From: Kitasatospora atroaurantiaca
GTDB lineage: Bacteria; Actinomycetota; Actinomycetes; Streptomycetales; Streptomycetaceae
DNA length: 64,000 nt
Assembly (NCBI RefSeq): GCF_007828955.1
Contig: NZ_VIVR01000001.1
Coordinates: 7,688,001-7,752,000, forward strand
Direction of reading: 5' to 3'
Shown here: positions 16,714 to 25,639 of the stretch, one piece after another
Position numbering within the stretch: position 1 is the stretch's first letter
Layout: each line of letters opens with the position of its first letter
Translations under genes and position numbers: made by a program
Notes under the pieces: model-generated
Told to the model about the DNA's origin: nothing
The model's input: the letters and a program-made list of their open reading frames with translations, nothing else
The model's database searches: none

Positions 16714-18354
16714 CTACCGCATGGAGCCAACCGGCTCGTTGCTCTGTCCGGCCTCGGTGCCGAGCAGCACCCGGGCCTCCGCCTCCGTGGCGACGTCGGG
16801 CGGGACGCTCTCGCCCGCGCGCTCGGCCCGGACGGTGCCGTACCAGCCCAGGAGGAACGCCGCCGGTACCGAGACCAACCCCGGTGTCTGCAGCGGGAAC
16901 CAGTGGAAGTCGGTGTGCGGGAAGAGCGCGAACGCCGAGCCGGAGACGGTCGGCGAGAAGAACTGCAGCCCGAACGCGACAAGCAGCCCGCCGTACACCG
17001 TCCACAGCAGCCCGGTGCGGTTGTACCGCTTCCAGAACAGGCTGTAGACCAGCGCCGGCAGCACGGCGGACGCGGCCACCGCAACGGCCAGCGAGGACAG
17101 GAACTGGACGTTGTACCCCTGCGCGGCGATCGCCAGCAGGATGCCCACGCCGCCCACCGCCACCACCGACCAGCGGACCGTGCGCACCTCGACGGCCTGC
17201 GACATCCGGCCGCGCCGGACCGCGTTGGCGAACAGGTCGTGCGCCAGCCCGGCGGCGGCCGCGAGGGTGATGCCGGCGACCACCGCCAGCACGGTGACGA
17301 ACACCGCGCAGGCCACGACGGTGAAGAGCGCGCTGCCCGCGGTCGTGGTGATGCCGCCGTGCAGGCCCGCGGCGAGCAGCATCAGGGAGGCCTGGCCGTT
17401 CGGGTTGACCGCCGCGATCAGCTGGTCGCCCACGATCGCCGCCGCGCCCAGCCCGAGGAGGACGACGCCCAGCAGGAAGGCGCCGACGATGGCGACCGCG
17501 TAACGGGCGGAGCGCCGGGCAGAAGCCCCGGTCGGGGCGGCGCTCACCCGCATGATCATGTGCGGCATGCAGGCCGCACCGAGGACCACGGTGAGCTGGA
17601 GACCGATGAAGTTCAGCCGCCCCTCGACCGTGTTGCCGAACTGCAGGCCGGGGTGCAGGTACGCGCCCGGCCGGCCGCTGCCGGCGCCGGCGGCGGTGAG
17701 CAGCGCATCGAGGTCCCAGTGGAAGCGGCTGAGCACCGACAGCACCACCGCCACCACCGTGCCGAGGGTCAGCACGACCTTGACGATCTGCATCAGGCCC
17801 GTGCCCTTCATGCCGCCGAACAGCGTGTAACAGACCATCAGCACGCCGATCAGCGCGATGCAGAACTGCTGGGCGCCGTCGCTGGTGTAGCCCAGGAGAA
17901 GTGCCGTGGCCGAGCCCGCGCCGGAGAGCTGGACGACGAGGAACGGCAGCGAGACCGCGAGCGTCACCACGGCCGCGGCGATCCGCGGCGCGGCGCCGCG
18001 GGCGCGCAGTTCCAGGATGTCGCCGAGGGTGTAGCAGCCGGCGTTGCGCATGGGCTGGGCCAGCAGCAGGAGGACGCCCAGGCCGAGCACGGTGCTGAAG
18101 GCGAGGGTGAAGCCGTCGTAGCCGGCCAGCGCGACGATGCCGGTGGTGCCGAGCAGAGTGGCGGCGGAGATGTAGTCGCCGGAGAGGGCCAGACCGTTCT
18201 GAAAGGGCGTCAGGGAGCGGTTGGCGGTGTAGAAGTCCGAGACCTGGTCGCCTTCGGGGCCGACCAGCACGCACAGCAGCAGGGAACCGCCGACGAAGAC
18301 CAGGAAGGCGATGAGGACCGCGGGCGTGCCCGCGTCGAGGCTCACGGGGGTCAT
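16714..18354 (-). CDS. Sodium/solute symporter family transporter (ActP-like)
   Basis: The 546-residue membrane protein has about 13 helices. FYTANRSLTPFQNGLALSGDYISAATLLG near residues 40-70 is the signature start of sodium:solute symporters of the acetate/ActP branch, and QFCIALIGVLMVCYTLFGGMKGTGLMQ is the conserved core region. Likely substrates are acetate or other short monocarboxylates with Na+. It follows a DUF485 protein gene with a 4-bp overlap, the standard YjcH-ActP arrangement. Confidence 0.9.
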   Translation of the reverse strand: MTPVSLDAGTPAVLIAFLVFVGGSLLLCVLVGPEGDQVSDFYTANRSLTPFQNGLALSGDYISAATLLGTTGIVALAGYDGFTLAFSTVLGLGVLLLLAQPMRNAGCYTLGDILELRARGAAPRIAAAVVTLAVSLPFLVVQLSGAGSATALLLGYTSDGAQQFCIALIGVLMVCYTLFGGMKGTGLMQIVKVVLTLGTVVAVVLSVLSRFHWDLDALLTAAGAGSGRPGAYLHPGLQFGNTVEGRLNFIGLQLTVVLGAACMPHMIMRVSAAPTGASARRSARYAVAIVGAFLLGVVLLGLGAAAIVGDQLIAAVNPNGQASLMLLAAGLHGGITTTAGSALFTVVACAVFVTVLAVVAGITLAAAAGLAHDLFANAVRRGRMSQAVEVRTVRWSVVAVGGVGILLAIAAQGYNVQFLSSLAVAVAASAVLPALVYSLFWKRYNRTGLLWTVYGGLLVAFGLQFFSPTVSGSAFALFPHTDFHWFPLQTPGLVSVPAAFLLGWYGTVRAERAGESVPPDVATEAEARVLLGTEAGQSNEPVGSMR

Positions 18355-18827
18355 CGCTGCGCCGCCCGGTGGTCGGTGGCGGGCGGCTGGCCAGCGTACA
18401 GGTAGTTGTCCCAGGCCGCGTACTGGCTGCCGTAGCGCGGGTCATGGCCGTCCGCGGTGGCGGCGTGCCGCTCGTCCGGCCCGGCGGACCGGGTCCGCAG
18501 GTCGTCGGCGGTCCGGTCGCCCACCCGGTCCGACCGGCGGTCGAACAGGGCGGCCGAGCCCAGCAGCAGGACGCCCTCGATCAGCCCGAGCGCCATGCCC
18601 AGGTTGATCCGGCCGATCACCTCGGTGCCGAGCAGACCGCCGGCCGTGCAGGCGAGCAGGAGGGCGGCGGTGAAGAAGAGGCCGTTGGCGACGGCGAAGC
18701 CGCGGGCGAGCTGCAGCCTTGTCAGGTGCAGTGCGGCGAGTTCCCTGCGGAGGGTCGTTGAGGGTGGCCCGGACGGCGGCGCGGGGGCGGCCGGCCGCTG
18801 GGCATACGGCTGGAAGGGGGATGACAT
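18351..18827 (-). CDS. DUF485-type small membrane protein (YjcH-like) partner of the symporter
   Basis: The 158-residue protein has a Pro-rich N-terminus and two membrane helices (GFAVANGLFFTAALLLACTAGG and LGMALGLIEGVLLLGSAALF). A charged tail follows, ending near DPRYGSQYAAWDNYLYAG. Small two-helix DUF485 proteins are nearly always encoded immediately before ActP-type symporters, as here (4-nt overlap), and probably help their assembly or activity. Sequence similarity to DUF485 is loose, so position supports the call more than motif. Confidence 0.7.
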   Translation of the reverse strand: MSSPFQPYAQRPAAPAPPSGPPSTTLRRELAALHLTRLQLARGFAVANGLFFTAALLLACTAGGLLGTEVIGRINLGMALGLIEGVLLLGSAALFDRRSDRVGDRTADDLRTRSAGPDERHAATADGHDPRYGSQYAAWDNYLYAGQPPATDHRAAQR

Positions 18828-18908
18828 GAGGGTGTCCTTGCGTCCTTGGCCGGCATGGGTGGGGAGTCAGCCGCCGGTCGAGGGCCGTCAGCCTAGCCAC
18901 CCTCATGC

Positions 18909-18938
18909 CCATTGACTAGACATGTGTCCAGTCAATGG
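18909..18938. promoter_or_regulatory. Palindromic operator upstream of the DUF485-symporter operon
   Basis: CCATTGACT at 18909-18917 is repeated as AGTCAATGG at 18930-18938, a perfect 9-bp inverted repeat around a 12-bp centre that is itself partly symmetric. It lies about 80-110 bp upstream of the DUF485 start and overlaps TTGACT-like -35 sequence. Size and symmetry suit a TetR dimer; the TetR gene at 16011 is the closest candidate. The remaining interval to 19142 shows nothing else. Confidence 0.55.
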
Positions 18939-19142
18939 ATGGTGGTATGTACTTGTTGGTTCGGGGTGATCCGGCCGTGACCAGGCGGCCCGGGGCGGCG
19001 CGGCCCGCTTAGGGGTCGACCTCTCGCTTGTCGGGGTGACCCTGCCGCCTGCTGCCCTCCAGGTGTTGCCCCGGGCCGGCGAGTGCGCGCGCGATGATCG
19101 AGGCGCTGCCGGTTGCCATGGCGGACCGCGCCGGTGGTCTGC

Positions 19143-19220
19143 TCAGGACTGGGGCCGCTTACCGTGGTTGGCCGCGTTGTTACGGCGTGACTTCTTCTTA
19201 CGGCGTCGCTTTGATGACAT
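19143..19220 (-). CDS. Small basic ribosomal protein, bL37-like
   Basis: A 25-residue protein, half of it Lys/Arg, beginning MSSKRRRKKKSRRN and ending ANHGKRPQS. The ANHGKRP ending matches the actinobacterial 50S protein bL37 first seen in mycobacterial ribosome structures, which is 24 residues with the same ending. A GAGGCGAGGAC ribosome-binding site precedes the ATG. Genes this short are easily missed. If correct, it is the only translation-machinery protein gene in the window. Confidence 0.75.
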   Translation of the reverse strand: MSSKRRRKKKSRRNNAANHGKRPQS

Positions 19221-19493
19221 GTCCTCGCCTCTCTGAACCTCTGTGTTTCGCCCCCAATCCAACGTCCCACATCGGCGTTCCCTCGGCGCGGCGTCGGGCA
19301 ACGAGCCGGCTCTGACGGAGGGCTCAGCGGCCGTGCGGGGACGCGACCCCGGCGGGCCGGTAGCCACGAGACCGCGCGCCGGTGGGCAGCGGAAGATTTT
19401 TTGTCGATCGGTGGTGTCCGCCGGTCACGTTCGTCCGTCGCGGCGGGTCATAGCAGTGACCGCAGTTCGAGGTTCCCGAAAGGACGACTGACC

Positions 19494-19997
19494 ATGGAAG
19501 CTGTTTCGACCGCCGCGGAGAAGACGATGACCTCCCGGATGTCCGACCCCGTCGAGCTGATCCCGGAGCTCAAGGAGCTGTCCGGGTGGCTGTTCCGGGC
19601 CACTGGCAATCGTTCGGTGCCGCGGACCACGATCGGCCTGGTCCATCTGCGGGCCGGGCAGATCGTCGGGAACACGTACCTGACCGTTCTGCACTCGGGC
19701 AACCTGCGCAAGGCCGGGGAGTCGGAGGAGCGGATCGTGGCGGTTGCGTCCTGGAGGGACGCGCCGTACTTCACCGATGCCGAGCGCGCGGCGCTGGCGC
19801 TGGTGGAAGCGGTGCTCCAGCCGTCCGCGCACGGCGAGCGGGTCTCCGACGAGCTGTACGCCGAGGTGTCCCGGCACTACGACGCCAAGGCGCTCGCCAC
19901 GCTGACCGTCGCGATCGGCCAGGTCAACTTCTTCATCCCGCTCGCCCTCATCGGCAAGCCGCTGCCGGGCATGTCGCCCGCCGAGCAGTGGACGTAA
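19494..19997 (+). CDS. Carboxymuconolactone decarboxylase/AhpD-like protein lacking the CxxC
   Basis: The 167-residue protein matches the all-alpha AhpD/CMD fold: LVHLRAGQIVGNTYLTVLHSGNLRKAGESEERI aligns with the core of alkylhydroperoxidase-like proteins (usually QINGCAYCVDMHSxxARKAGE). Both cysteines of the usual CxxC are replaced, by Asn and Leu, while the His and the surrounding frame remain. It cannot do AhpD thiol chemistry and may act as a decarboxylase-like or binding protein. AGGA precedes the ATG by about 10 nt. Confidence 0.8.
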   Translation: MEAVSTAAEKTMTSRMSDPVELIPELKELSGWLFRATGNRSVPRTTIGLVHLRAGQIVGNTYLTVLHSGNLRKAGESEERIVAVASWRDAPYFTDAERAALALVEAVLQPSAHGERVSDELYAEVSRHYDAKALATLTVAIGQVNFFIPLALIGKPLPGMSPAEQWT

Positions 19998-20134
19998 CAG
20001 GGCACCGACCACCACCGCCGACCTGGTACTCGGCCAAGCCCCGCCTCGTCCGCGCGGTTGCCCGCAGATCCAGGACGGTGCGGACCTACTCCGGGTCGGA
20101 GGAGTAGCTCCGGAGCACCGGAGTCCGCTGCGGT

Positions 20135-20163
20135 CCGGTCCCAGGGTGATGCCTTGGGACCGG
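20135..20163. terminator. Hairpin terminator between convergent genes
   Basis: A 12-bp stem (CCGGTCCCAGGG with CCTTGGGACCGG, one G-T pair) and a 5-nt loop lie between the AhpD-like gene and the EamA transporter gene. Confidence 0.7.
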
Positions 20164-20190
20164 GACCGGAGGAGCGCCGGCGGTCTACCG

Positions 20191-21147
20191 TTACCGGCGC
20201 TCGGTGCCGGCGGGAACGGCGAGGAAGGCCAGGCCCAGGGCGAGGACGGCCAGCCCGCACCAGGAGGCAGCCGGCAGGCGTTCGCCGAGGACGGTGACGG
20301 CCAGGACCGCGGCGACAGCAGGCTCGGCCAGGGTCAGCGTGGTGGCCACCGACGCGGGGGTGTGCCGCAGGCCGTGCCCGAAGAGGCGGTAGGCCAGGTA
20401 CACGGTGAACAGGGCAAGGTGCAGGGCTACCGCCGCGCCCCGGGTGGTGGCGAGCCACTGCGTGCCGGCGGACAGCACGAGCGGCAGGACCAGCAGCCCG
20501 GCGGCGCCGAACATCACGCCCATCACCGCGTCGGAGGAGTGTCCGCACGTGATGAGCTTGCCGCCGATCAGCGAGTAGACGGCGTAGGACAGGCCGGCAC
20601 ATGCGGCGAGCACAATGCCCGTCATGTCCATCGGCGTGGCATGTCCGGTGAGCTCGGGGCCCAGAACCAGCAGGGTGCAGCCCAGCACGGCAGCTGCGGT
20701 GGCACCCGTCCAGCGCGCGGCCGGCCGGGCCCGTCCGGTGATCCAGGACAGCAGTCCGGCGAAGACGGGCGCGCTGCCCAGGGCGACAACGGTTGCCACG
20801 GCCACACCGGTCCGGGCCACGGCCGGGTAGAAGGTGACCGGGTACCCGGCCACCGCCAGGGCGCCCAGGACGAGCAGCCGCTGCTCGGGCCGTGTGCAAG
20901 CGGCGGGCAGGGAGCGGGCACCGCGGGAAGTGAGGAACAGCAGGATGCCGCCGAGGGCGAGACCGGCGCAGCCGATGGCCGCCGCCGGTGCGCCGGCGGG
21001 GGCCAGGGAGCCGGCGGTCCCGGTCGTGCCCCACAGCACGGCTGCGATGAGGATGGGTACGGGGCCGCCCAGGAGGCCGGTGCGGGAGGCTTGCGGACCG
21101 GCGGCGGCCGGGCGGGCAGGAGCCAAGGGGGAAGTGCGGTTCGGCAC
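20191..21147 (-). CDS. EamA/DMT-family transporter
   Basis: The 318-residue protein has ten predicted helices in two EamA repeats. The first begins ILIAAVLWGTTGTAGSLAP. The second begins GIVLAACAGLSYAVYSLIGGKL and ends with the characteristic TLTLAEPAVAAVLAVTVLGERLP. The family exports amino acids, drugs or other metabolites; the substrate is not predictable. Single gene. Confidence 0.9.
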   Translation of the reverse strand: MPNRTSPLAPARPAAAGPQASRTGLLGGPVPILIAAVLWGTTGTAGSLAPAGAPAAAIGCAGLALGGILLFLTSRGARSLPAACTRPEQRLLVLGALAVAGYPVTFYPAVARTGVAVATVVALGSAPVFAGLLSWITGRARPAARWTGATAAAVLGCTLLVLGPELTGHATPMDMTGIVLAACAGLSYAVYSLIGGKLITCGHSSDAVMGVMFGAAGLLVLPLVLSAGTQWLATTRGAAVALHLALFTVYLAYRLFGHGLRHTPASVATTLTLAEPAVAAVLAVTVLGERLPAASWCGLAVLALGLAFLAVPAGTERR

Positions 21148-21419
21148 AGTCGTGATCTTCCGTCGTCGAATGCGTCAGGGGACCGGATTCGGAACGGGCG
21201 CACGACATGAACCCCTGACCGCCCTGCGGGCCGGCCGGGGTCGGGAATCAAACCGTCAGTGTCTGCGCCCGGTCAGGCGCAGAGCGGCGGCAGAACAACG
21301 TGCCAGTAGGTGTTCACCCGGCGATCGTACCTGGCGGTCCACGGCCACCGGGTGCTGGACCGGACGGGTCAGCTGCGGCTTCCGCAGAGGGCGAGCAGGC
21401 CGGTGACGTGCCCCTGGCG

Positions 21420-22127
21420 TCATGTATTGCCTCTCGTGTCGTGGGACGAGGGGCCGGGTACGGCGTTCCTCCGGCTGCGGCGGTCGGCTCCCAGACGGGC
21501 GTAGTGGTCGAGGAGGGCGGGGCTGTCCACCGCGGCGGGGTTCACCACCTGCTCGGCCGGGGCGCCCTGGAGCAGGCGTTTGACGGGGACTTCGAGTTTC
21601 TTGCCGGTGCGGGTGTGCGGGATGGCCGGGACCTGGAGGATGTCGTCGGGGACGTGGCGGGGCGAGACGCCGGTGCGGATGGCCTGGCGGATCCTGTCGC
21701 GGAGGGAGTCGTCGAGGGCGACTCCGGGCGCCGGGACGACGAACAGGGGCATCCAGTAGCCGCCGTCGGGTTCTTCCGCGCCGATGACCAGTGCCTCCGT
21801 GATTTCAGGGAGCCGTTCGACGACGTCGTGGATGTCGGCGCTGCCCAGGCGTACGCCGTTGCGGTTGAGGGTGGAGTCGGAGCGGCCGTGGACGATCACC
21901 GACCCGTGGGAGGTGAGGGTGATCCAGTCGCCGTGTCGCCACACGCCGGGGTAGGTGGCGAAGTAGGCGTCCTGGTAACGGGTTCCGTCGGGGTCGTTCG
22001 CGCCGAAGGTGCCGACGAAGAAGAACAGCATCGCGAGCATGGAACCGCTGAATGGGCGCAGCTTGAACTTGTAGTGCTTCGTCAGATCGGGGCTGCGCCT
22101 GCCGTCTTCCGCTGGTGCGGTCGACAC
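21420..22127 (-). pseudogene. Acetoacetyl-CoA synthetase, C-terminal fragment with foreign N-terminus
   Basis: From about 22040 downward the frame encodes the last third of acetoacetate-CoA ligase: NDPDGTRYQDAYFATYPGVW, then RHGDWITLTSHGSVIVHGRSDSTLNRNGVRLGSADIHDVVERL and the TRTGKKLEVPVKRLLQG tail with the catalytic Lys region. The normal enzyme is about 650 residues; here the adenylate-forming core is gone. The first 38 residues (SPDLTKHYKFKLRPFSGSMLAMLFFFVG) do not belong to this family and come from another sequence joined in frame. An active enzyme is unlikely. Confidence 0.75.
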
Positions 22128-22266
22128 AGGGCCGCTCGGTCCCGAGACGCGGGGCCGGTGCGACGCACCGCGGCGTGGCCGCGCCCGGCGGCCATTCGGC
22201 GGAGCGGCCCCGCGGTGGCGGGCCGCCTTGCCGGGCGGCCCCGACCACGCCCCCTATGTTGGGAGG

Positions 22267-22791
22267 ATGAACAGTCCAGCCGTCCCGCCCCGGGAAGGGG
22301 ACCTCGGTGGGCCGCCCGCGGGGGAGCGCACGGACTACGCGGGCGCGGTCTACGGCTCCCTGTTGGCCGCCTCGGTGGTGGCGACGGCGGGCGCCGTCGC
22401 CGAGTACCCGCGCCTCCAACTCGCCGTCATGCTGATCGTCACCGGCCTGGTGTTCTGGGGCACCCATGTGTACGCGCGGCTCGCCGGCGAGCGGTTGGTC
22501 GGACAGCCGATCACCTGGCGGGAAACCCGGAATGTCGCCCGGCACGAGTCGTCCATCGTGGAGGCGGCGGTACTGCCCGCGGCGGCGGTCCTGATCAGTC
22601 CGGCCCTGGGGCTGGACCTGGCCGGTACGGCATGGCTGGCGCTGAGCGTCGCCGTGGCCCAGCAGGTCGCCTGGGCGGTCGGGGGAGCGGTCCGGGCCGG
22701 CGCGAGCCGCCGCCAGGTGGCGGTCGAGGGGCTGGCCAACCTCGCCCTCGGCCTGGTCATCGTGGCCGCCAAGGCGGCCCTCGGACACTGA
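22267..22791 (+). CDS. Small integral membrane protein
   Basis: The 174-residue protein has a Pro/Gly-rich N-terminus and four predicted helices: AVYGSLLAASVVATAGAVAEY, LQLAVMLIVTGLVFWGTHVYARLAG, SIVEAAVLPAAAVLISPALGL and TAWLALSVAVAQQVAWAVGGAV. No known catalytic motif. It resembles Streptomyces proteins annotated only as integral membrane proteins. The ATG at 22267 is directly preceded by GGGAGG, unusually close, so a different start is possible. Confidence 0.65.
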   Translation: MNSPAVPPREGDLGGPPAGERTDYAGAVYGSLLAASVVATAGAVAEYPRLQLAVMLIVTGLVFWGTHVYARLAGERLVGQPITWRETRNVARHESSIVEAAVLPAAAVLISPALGLDLAGTAWLALSVAVAQQVAWAVGGAVRAGASRRQVAVEGLANLALGLVIVAAKAALGH

Positions 22792-22935
22792 CAGCTGCTC
22801 CCGGCGCCGTCCGCAGCGGCGGCACGGGGCCGCGGTGTCCATGCCCCGCGGATCTGTTGCCCGTCACCGGATCGGTGGCCGTTCACGGTTCCAGCAGCGG
22901 GCGGCCGTACGACCTCTTGGGTCCGACTCCCTGGT

Positions 22936-24321
22936 TCAGCCAACGGTGGTCGTCCGTGGAAGGAGCACCGCCGCGACGAACCCGGCGAGCCCGATGACCG
23001 CCAGGGTGATCATCGCGGCGCCGTAGGCAGAGGTGGTGAGGCCGGCGACGAGGATCGTGCCGGCGACCGCCGTGCCCAGGGAGGAGCCGAGGTTGGACAC
23101 GCTGCGCGAGAGGCCGGAGATCTCGCCCTGCTGCTCCTCGGGGAAGCTCGACTGGACGACGTTCACCGAGGGGGTCAGCATCACGCCGAGCCCGAGCCCG
23201 ATCAGGAGGAGTCCGGGCGCGAAGGCCCAGGCGCTCGGAAAGCCGCTGACCATGCCGATCAGGATGCCGATGCCGGCGATCGCGACGGCGAAGCCCGTCA
23301 TGATCAGGGTCCGCTGGGCATGCCGCTTCGCGAGGCGCTCGGCGGCCAGGGACGACGCCAGCAGACCGAGCGTGGCCGCCGTGAAGATCACGCCTGTCCC
23401 GATCGCGTCGTACCCGCGCACGACCTGCAGATAGGCCGCCACCGTGAACGACACTCCCATGAGCAGCAGCCACTGGACGTTCTGCGTGACCATCCCGAGG
23501 TTGGAGGTGCGGTTGCGGAACATGCTCGTCGACAGCAGTGGCTCCTTGCCGGCCGCTTCCTTGGCGCGTACCGATCGGAAGAACCACACGAGCACGAGTG
23601 CGCCGAGAAGGAGCAGGCCGGTCATCAGCCAGAGATTGTTGTCGGCCGCCAGGATTCCCATGACGAGAAGGATGAGGCCGGCGGCCGACAGGATCGCTCC
23701 GCCGGTGTCGAAGGAGCGCGTCGGATCCGGGGGAAGGGGGTCCTCGATCCGGCGGCTCAGGATCAGGATGAGCGCGATGACCAGGGCCTGGAACACGAAG
23801 GCCGCCCGCCAGCTGAGCACCGAGGTGATGAGCCCGCCGATGAGCGGTCCCGCTGCGGCGCCGATTCCGCCCAGCGCCATGATGGTCCCGAACGCCCGGG
23901 CGCGGGAGGTCACGTCGGTGTAGAGGAGTGTGGTGAGGATGTAGACGGGCGGGATGAGCAGCGCCGTGCCGATCCCCTCGAGGATCGAGTTGCCGAGGAT
24001 GAGTACCCCCAGGCCGGGGGCGGCCGCGCTGAGCAGGGCACCGATGCCGTAGGTGGCGAGACCGAGCAGGAAGCACCGTTTGCGGCCGTAGCGGTCGGTC
24101 AGTTTGCCGCCGGGGATCATCAGGGCCGCCATGACCAGCAGGAAGATCGTGATCGCGATCTGCACGCCCTGCACGGTGGTGTCGAGGTCCGTGCTGATGT
24201 CATTGATCATGACGTTCATGTTCGAGCCGGCGAAGCTGCAGATGAACTGTGCCAGGGCCAGCGGTGCGAGCACACGACCCACGGCACCCGGCGGCCGTCC
24301 CGAGGTATCCGTTCCAGCCAC
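22936..24321 (-). CDS. MFS drug transporter, DHA2 (14-helix) family
   Basis: The 461-residue protein has motif A between helices 2 and 3 (PGGKLTDRYGRKRCFLLG) and a motif C-like GIGAAAGPLIGGLI in helix 5, diagnostic of drug/H+ antiporters. The C-terminal half has LSRSVSNLGSSLGTAVAG, typical of the EmrB/QacA branch. The GTG at 24321 has GGAGG 7 nt upstream; a longer frame to 24606 lacks membrane or signal character. It probably exports a toxic compound. Confidence 0.9.
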   Translation of the reverse strand: MAGTDTSGRPPGAVGRVLAPLALAQFICSFAGSNMNVMINDISTDLDTTVQGVQIAITIFLLVMAALMIPGGKLTDRYGRKRCFLLGLATYGIGALLSAAAPGLGVLILGNSILEGIGTALLIPPVYILTTLLYTDVTSRARAFGTIMALGGIGAAAGPLIGGLITSVLSWRAAFVFQALVIALILILSRRIEDPLPPDPTRSFDTGGAILSAAGLILLVMGILAADNNLWLMTGLLLLGALVLVWFFRSVRAKEAAGKEPLLSTSMFRNRTSNLGMVTQNVQWLLLMGVSFTVAAYLQVVRGYDAIGTGVIFTAATLGLLASSLAAERLAKRHAQRTLIMTGFAVAIAGIGILIGMVSGFPSAWAFAPGLLLIGLGLGVMLTPSVNVVQSSFPEEQQGEISGLSRSVSNLGSSLGTAVAGTILVAGLTTSAYGAAMITLAVIGLAGFVAAVLLPRTTTVG

Positions 24322-24724
24322 GCCGTCGCCTCCGCTCTCGGCCGTGACAGCGCCTGCGCGGGCCGGCCCGGGAGGGTAGGGGCGCGCCTGCCGACGTGTC
24401 TCGGTGCCATATCGTTCCCGGCTCTGCGGCTGCCGCCAACGAACATCCCGCGTGTACCCCCTGCAGGCCAGGAGGCGACGGCACGGGCGAGCGGGTCGTC
24501 CTCGCCCTGCTCGCCCGGGCCGACGCCGGATGGTGACCAGGACAGAGTCGTTGCGGTGGACTCCCTCATGCGCGCGCACCGGAACGCGGCCGGGGCTCGC
24601 AAACAAGGGCCTCGGCCGACGAACCCGCTCACCATGCCGTTGGAACGCTCCCGCCGCCTACCGACGGCGGGGATGCAGGTGGGCATCCGGCGGCCACTGT
24701 GCCCGCTGATCCGAAGCAAAGGCC
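24322..24724. other. Gap with no recognisable gene
   Basis: About 400 bp between the MFS transporter and the amphi-Trp gene. I see only GC-driven chance frames, no conserved protein segment and no clear terminator. Confidence 0.4.
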
Positions 24725-24967
24725 CTAGTCGTCCGCGGTCCGTGCGGTCGACCACTTGAGCTCGATCTCCAGCTCGATCTCCCCGTCACCGACCTCCACC
24801 TCGACCTCGCTGCGAAGGTCGTCGGGAATCCGTAGGCTCAGCACTCCCGGGCCGAGCTCCAGCTCGGCCTCACCACCGTGCCTCAGCGCGGCCGCCAGTG
24901 CGGCGAGCTGATCAGCAGCCTCGAGGCGTGACAGCGAACGCTTCTGCTCGAACTTGAGGTCCTTCAC
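24725..24967 (-). CDS. Amphi-Trp domain protein
   Basis: The 80-residue acidic protein starts from a GTG with GGAGGG 6 nt upstream. FEQKRSLSRLEAADQLAALAAALRHGG followed by LELGPGVLSLRIPDDL and a Glu-rich amphipathic strand ending ELEIELKWST match the small amphi-Trp family. Function unknown; such proteins appear as solitary genes in actinobacteria and halophilic archaea. Confidence 0.85.
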   Translation of the reverse strand: MKDLKFEQKRSLSRLEAADQLAALAAALRHGGEAELELGPGVLSLRIPDDLRSEVEVEVGDGEIELEIELKWSTARTADD

Positions 24968-25107
24968 GGATGCCCTCCATCCCGTAGGAGCAGCAGATGC
25001 CGTCAATCCTGACGCGACGGGCGGCCTCCGACATCCCCCTGACCGGGTGAGCCTGCATGGCTGCCGCGAGTCTTTCGAGGCGCTGCAGCCGAGGTGAATT
25101 CGGTTGG

Positions 25108-25633
25108 TCAGGCCGGGCGGTCGAGGGCGCCGGCGATGAGGGCTTCGAGCTGCTGCGCGACGTGGTCGAGAGGCTGGATGCTGCGCTTGGCGCGGCACAC
25201 GGCGATGGCGCCCTCGCTGGCCGCCACGACCAGGGCGGCCAGCGCACGGGCCTGCGCGGGGTCCGCGCCGTGCTCGCGCAGGGAGTCTGCGAGCAGGTCC
25301 TCCCAGCGGCCGAAGGCCTCGGCGGCGGCGACCAGGGCCTCGGGGGTTTCGCCGGCCGGTGGCTCCTCGATGGCGACGGCGAGCACGGGGCAGCCCGCGC
25401 CGAAGTCGCTGTCCACGACGATGCCGCGCCACATCGCGAGGAAGGAGCGCAGCCCGGCGACGGGGCCCGCGCTCAGAGCCTTGCGCAGCGCACGTGAGAT
25501 CGCGGTGTCCGCGTAGCGCACGGCCTCGGTGGCCAGCTGCTGCTTGCCGTGGGGGAAGTAGTGATAGGTCGAGCCGAGCGGCGCCTTGGCGTGCTTGGCC
25601 AGTTCCCGGACGCTGGTCGCGTTCAGGCCCGCG
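25108..25633 (-). pseudogene. TetR-family regulator missing its N-terminus
   Basis: The frame reads NATSVRELAKHAKAPLGSTYHYFPHGKQQLATEAV, the second half of a TetR helix-turn-helix, then a full ligand-binding domain (CPVLAVAIEEPP, FGRWEDLLADSLREHGAD). The first 30-35 residues, including the start codon, are missing. The frame runs directly into a tautomerase fragment on the opposite strand at about 25635, so a deletion removed both gene starts. An internal ATG at 25521 would make only a ligand domain. Confidence 0.75.
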
Positions 25634-25639
25634 CCTGCT

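Noticed and set aside
16699..18405. 568-residue plus-strand frame opposite the symporter
   Set aside because: Composition (His, Gln, Arg, Gly, Ala) is that of a shadow frame; the minus strand encodes a clear symporter.
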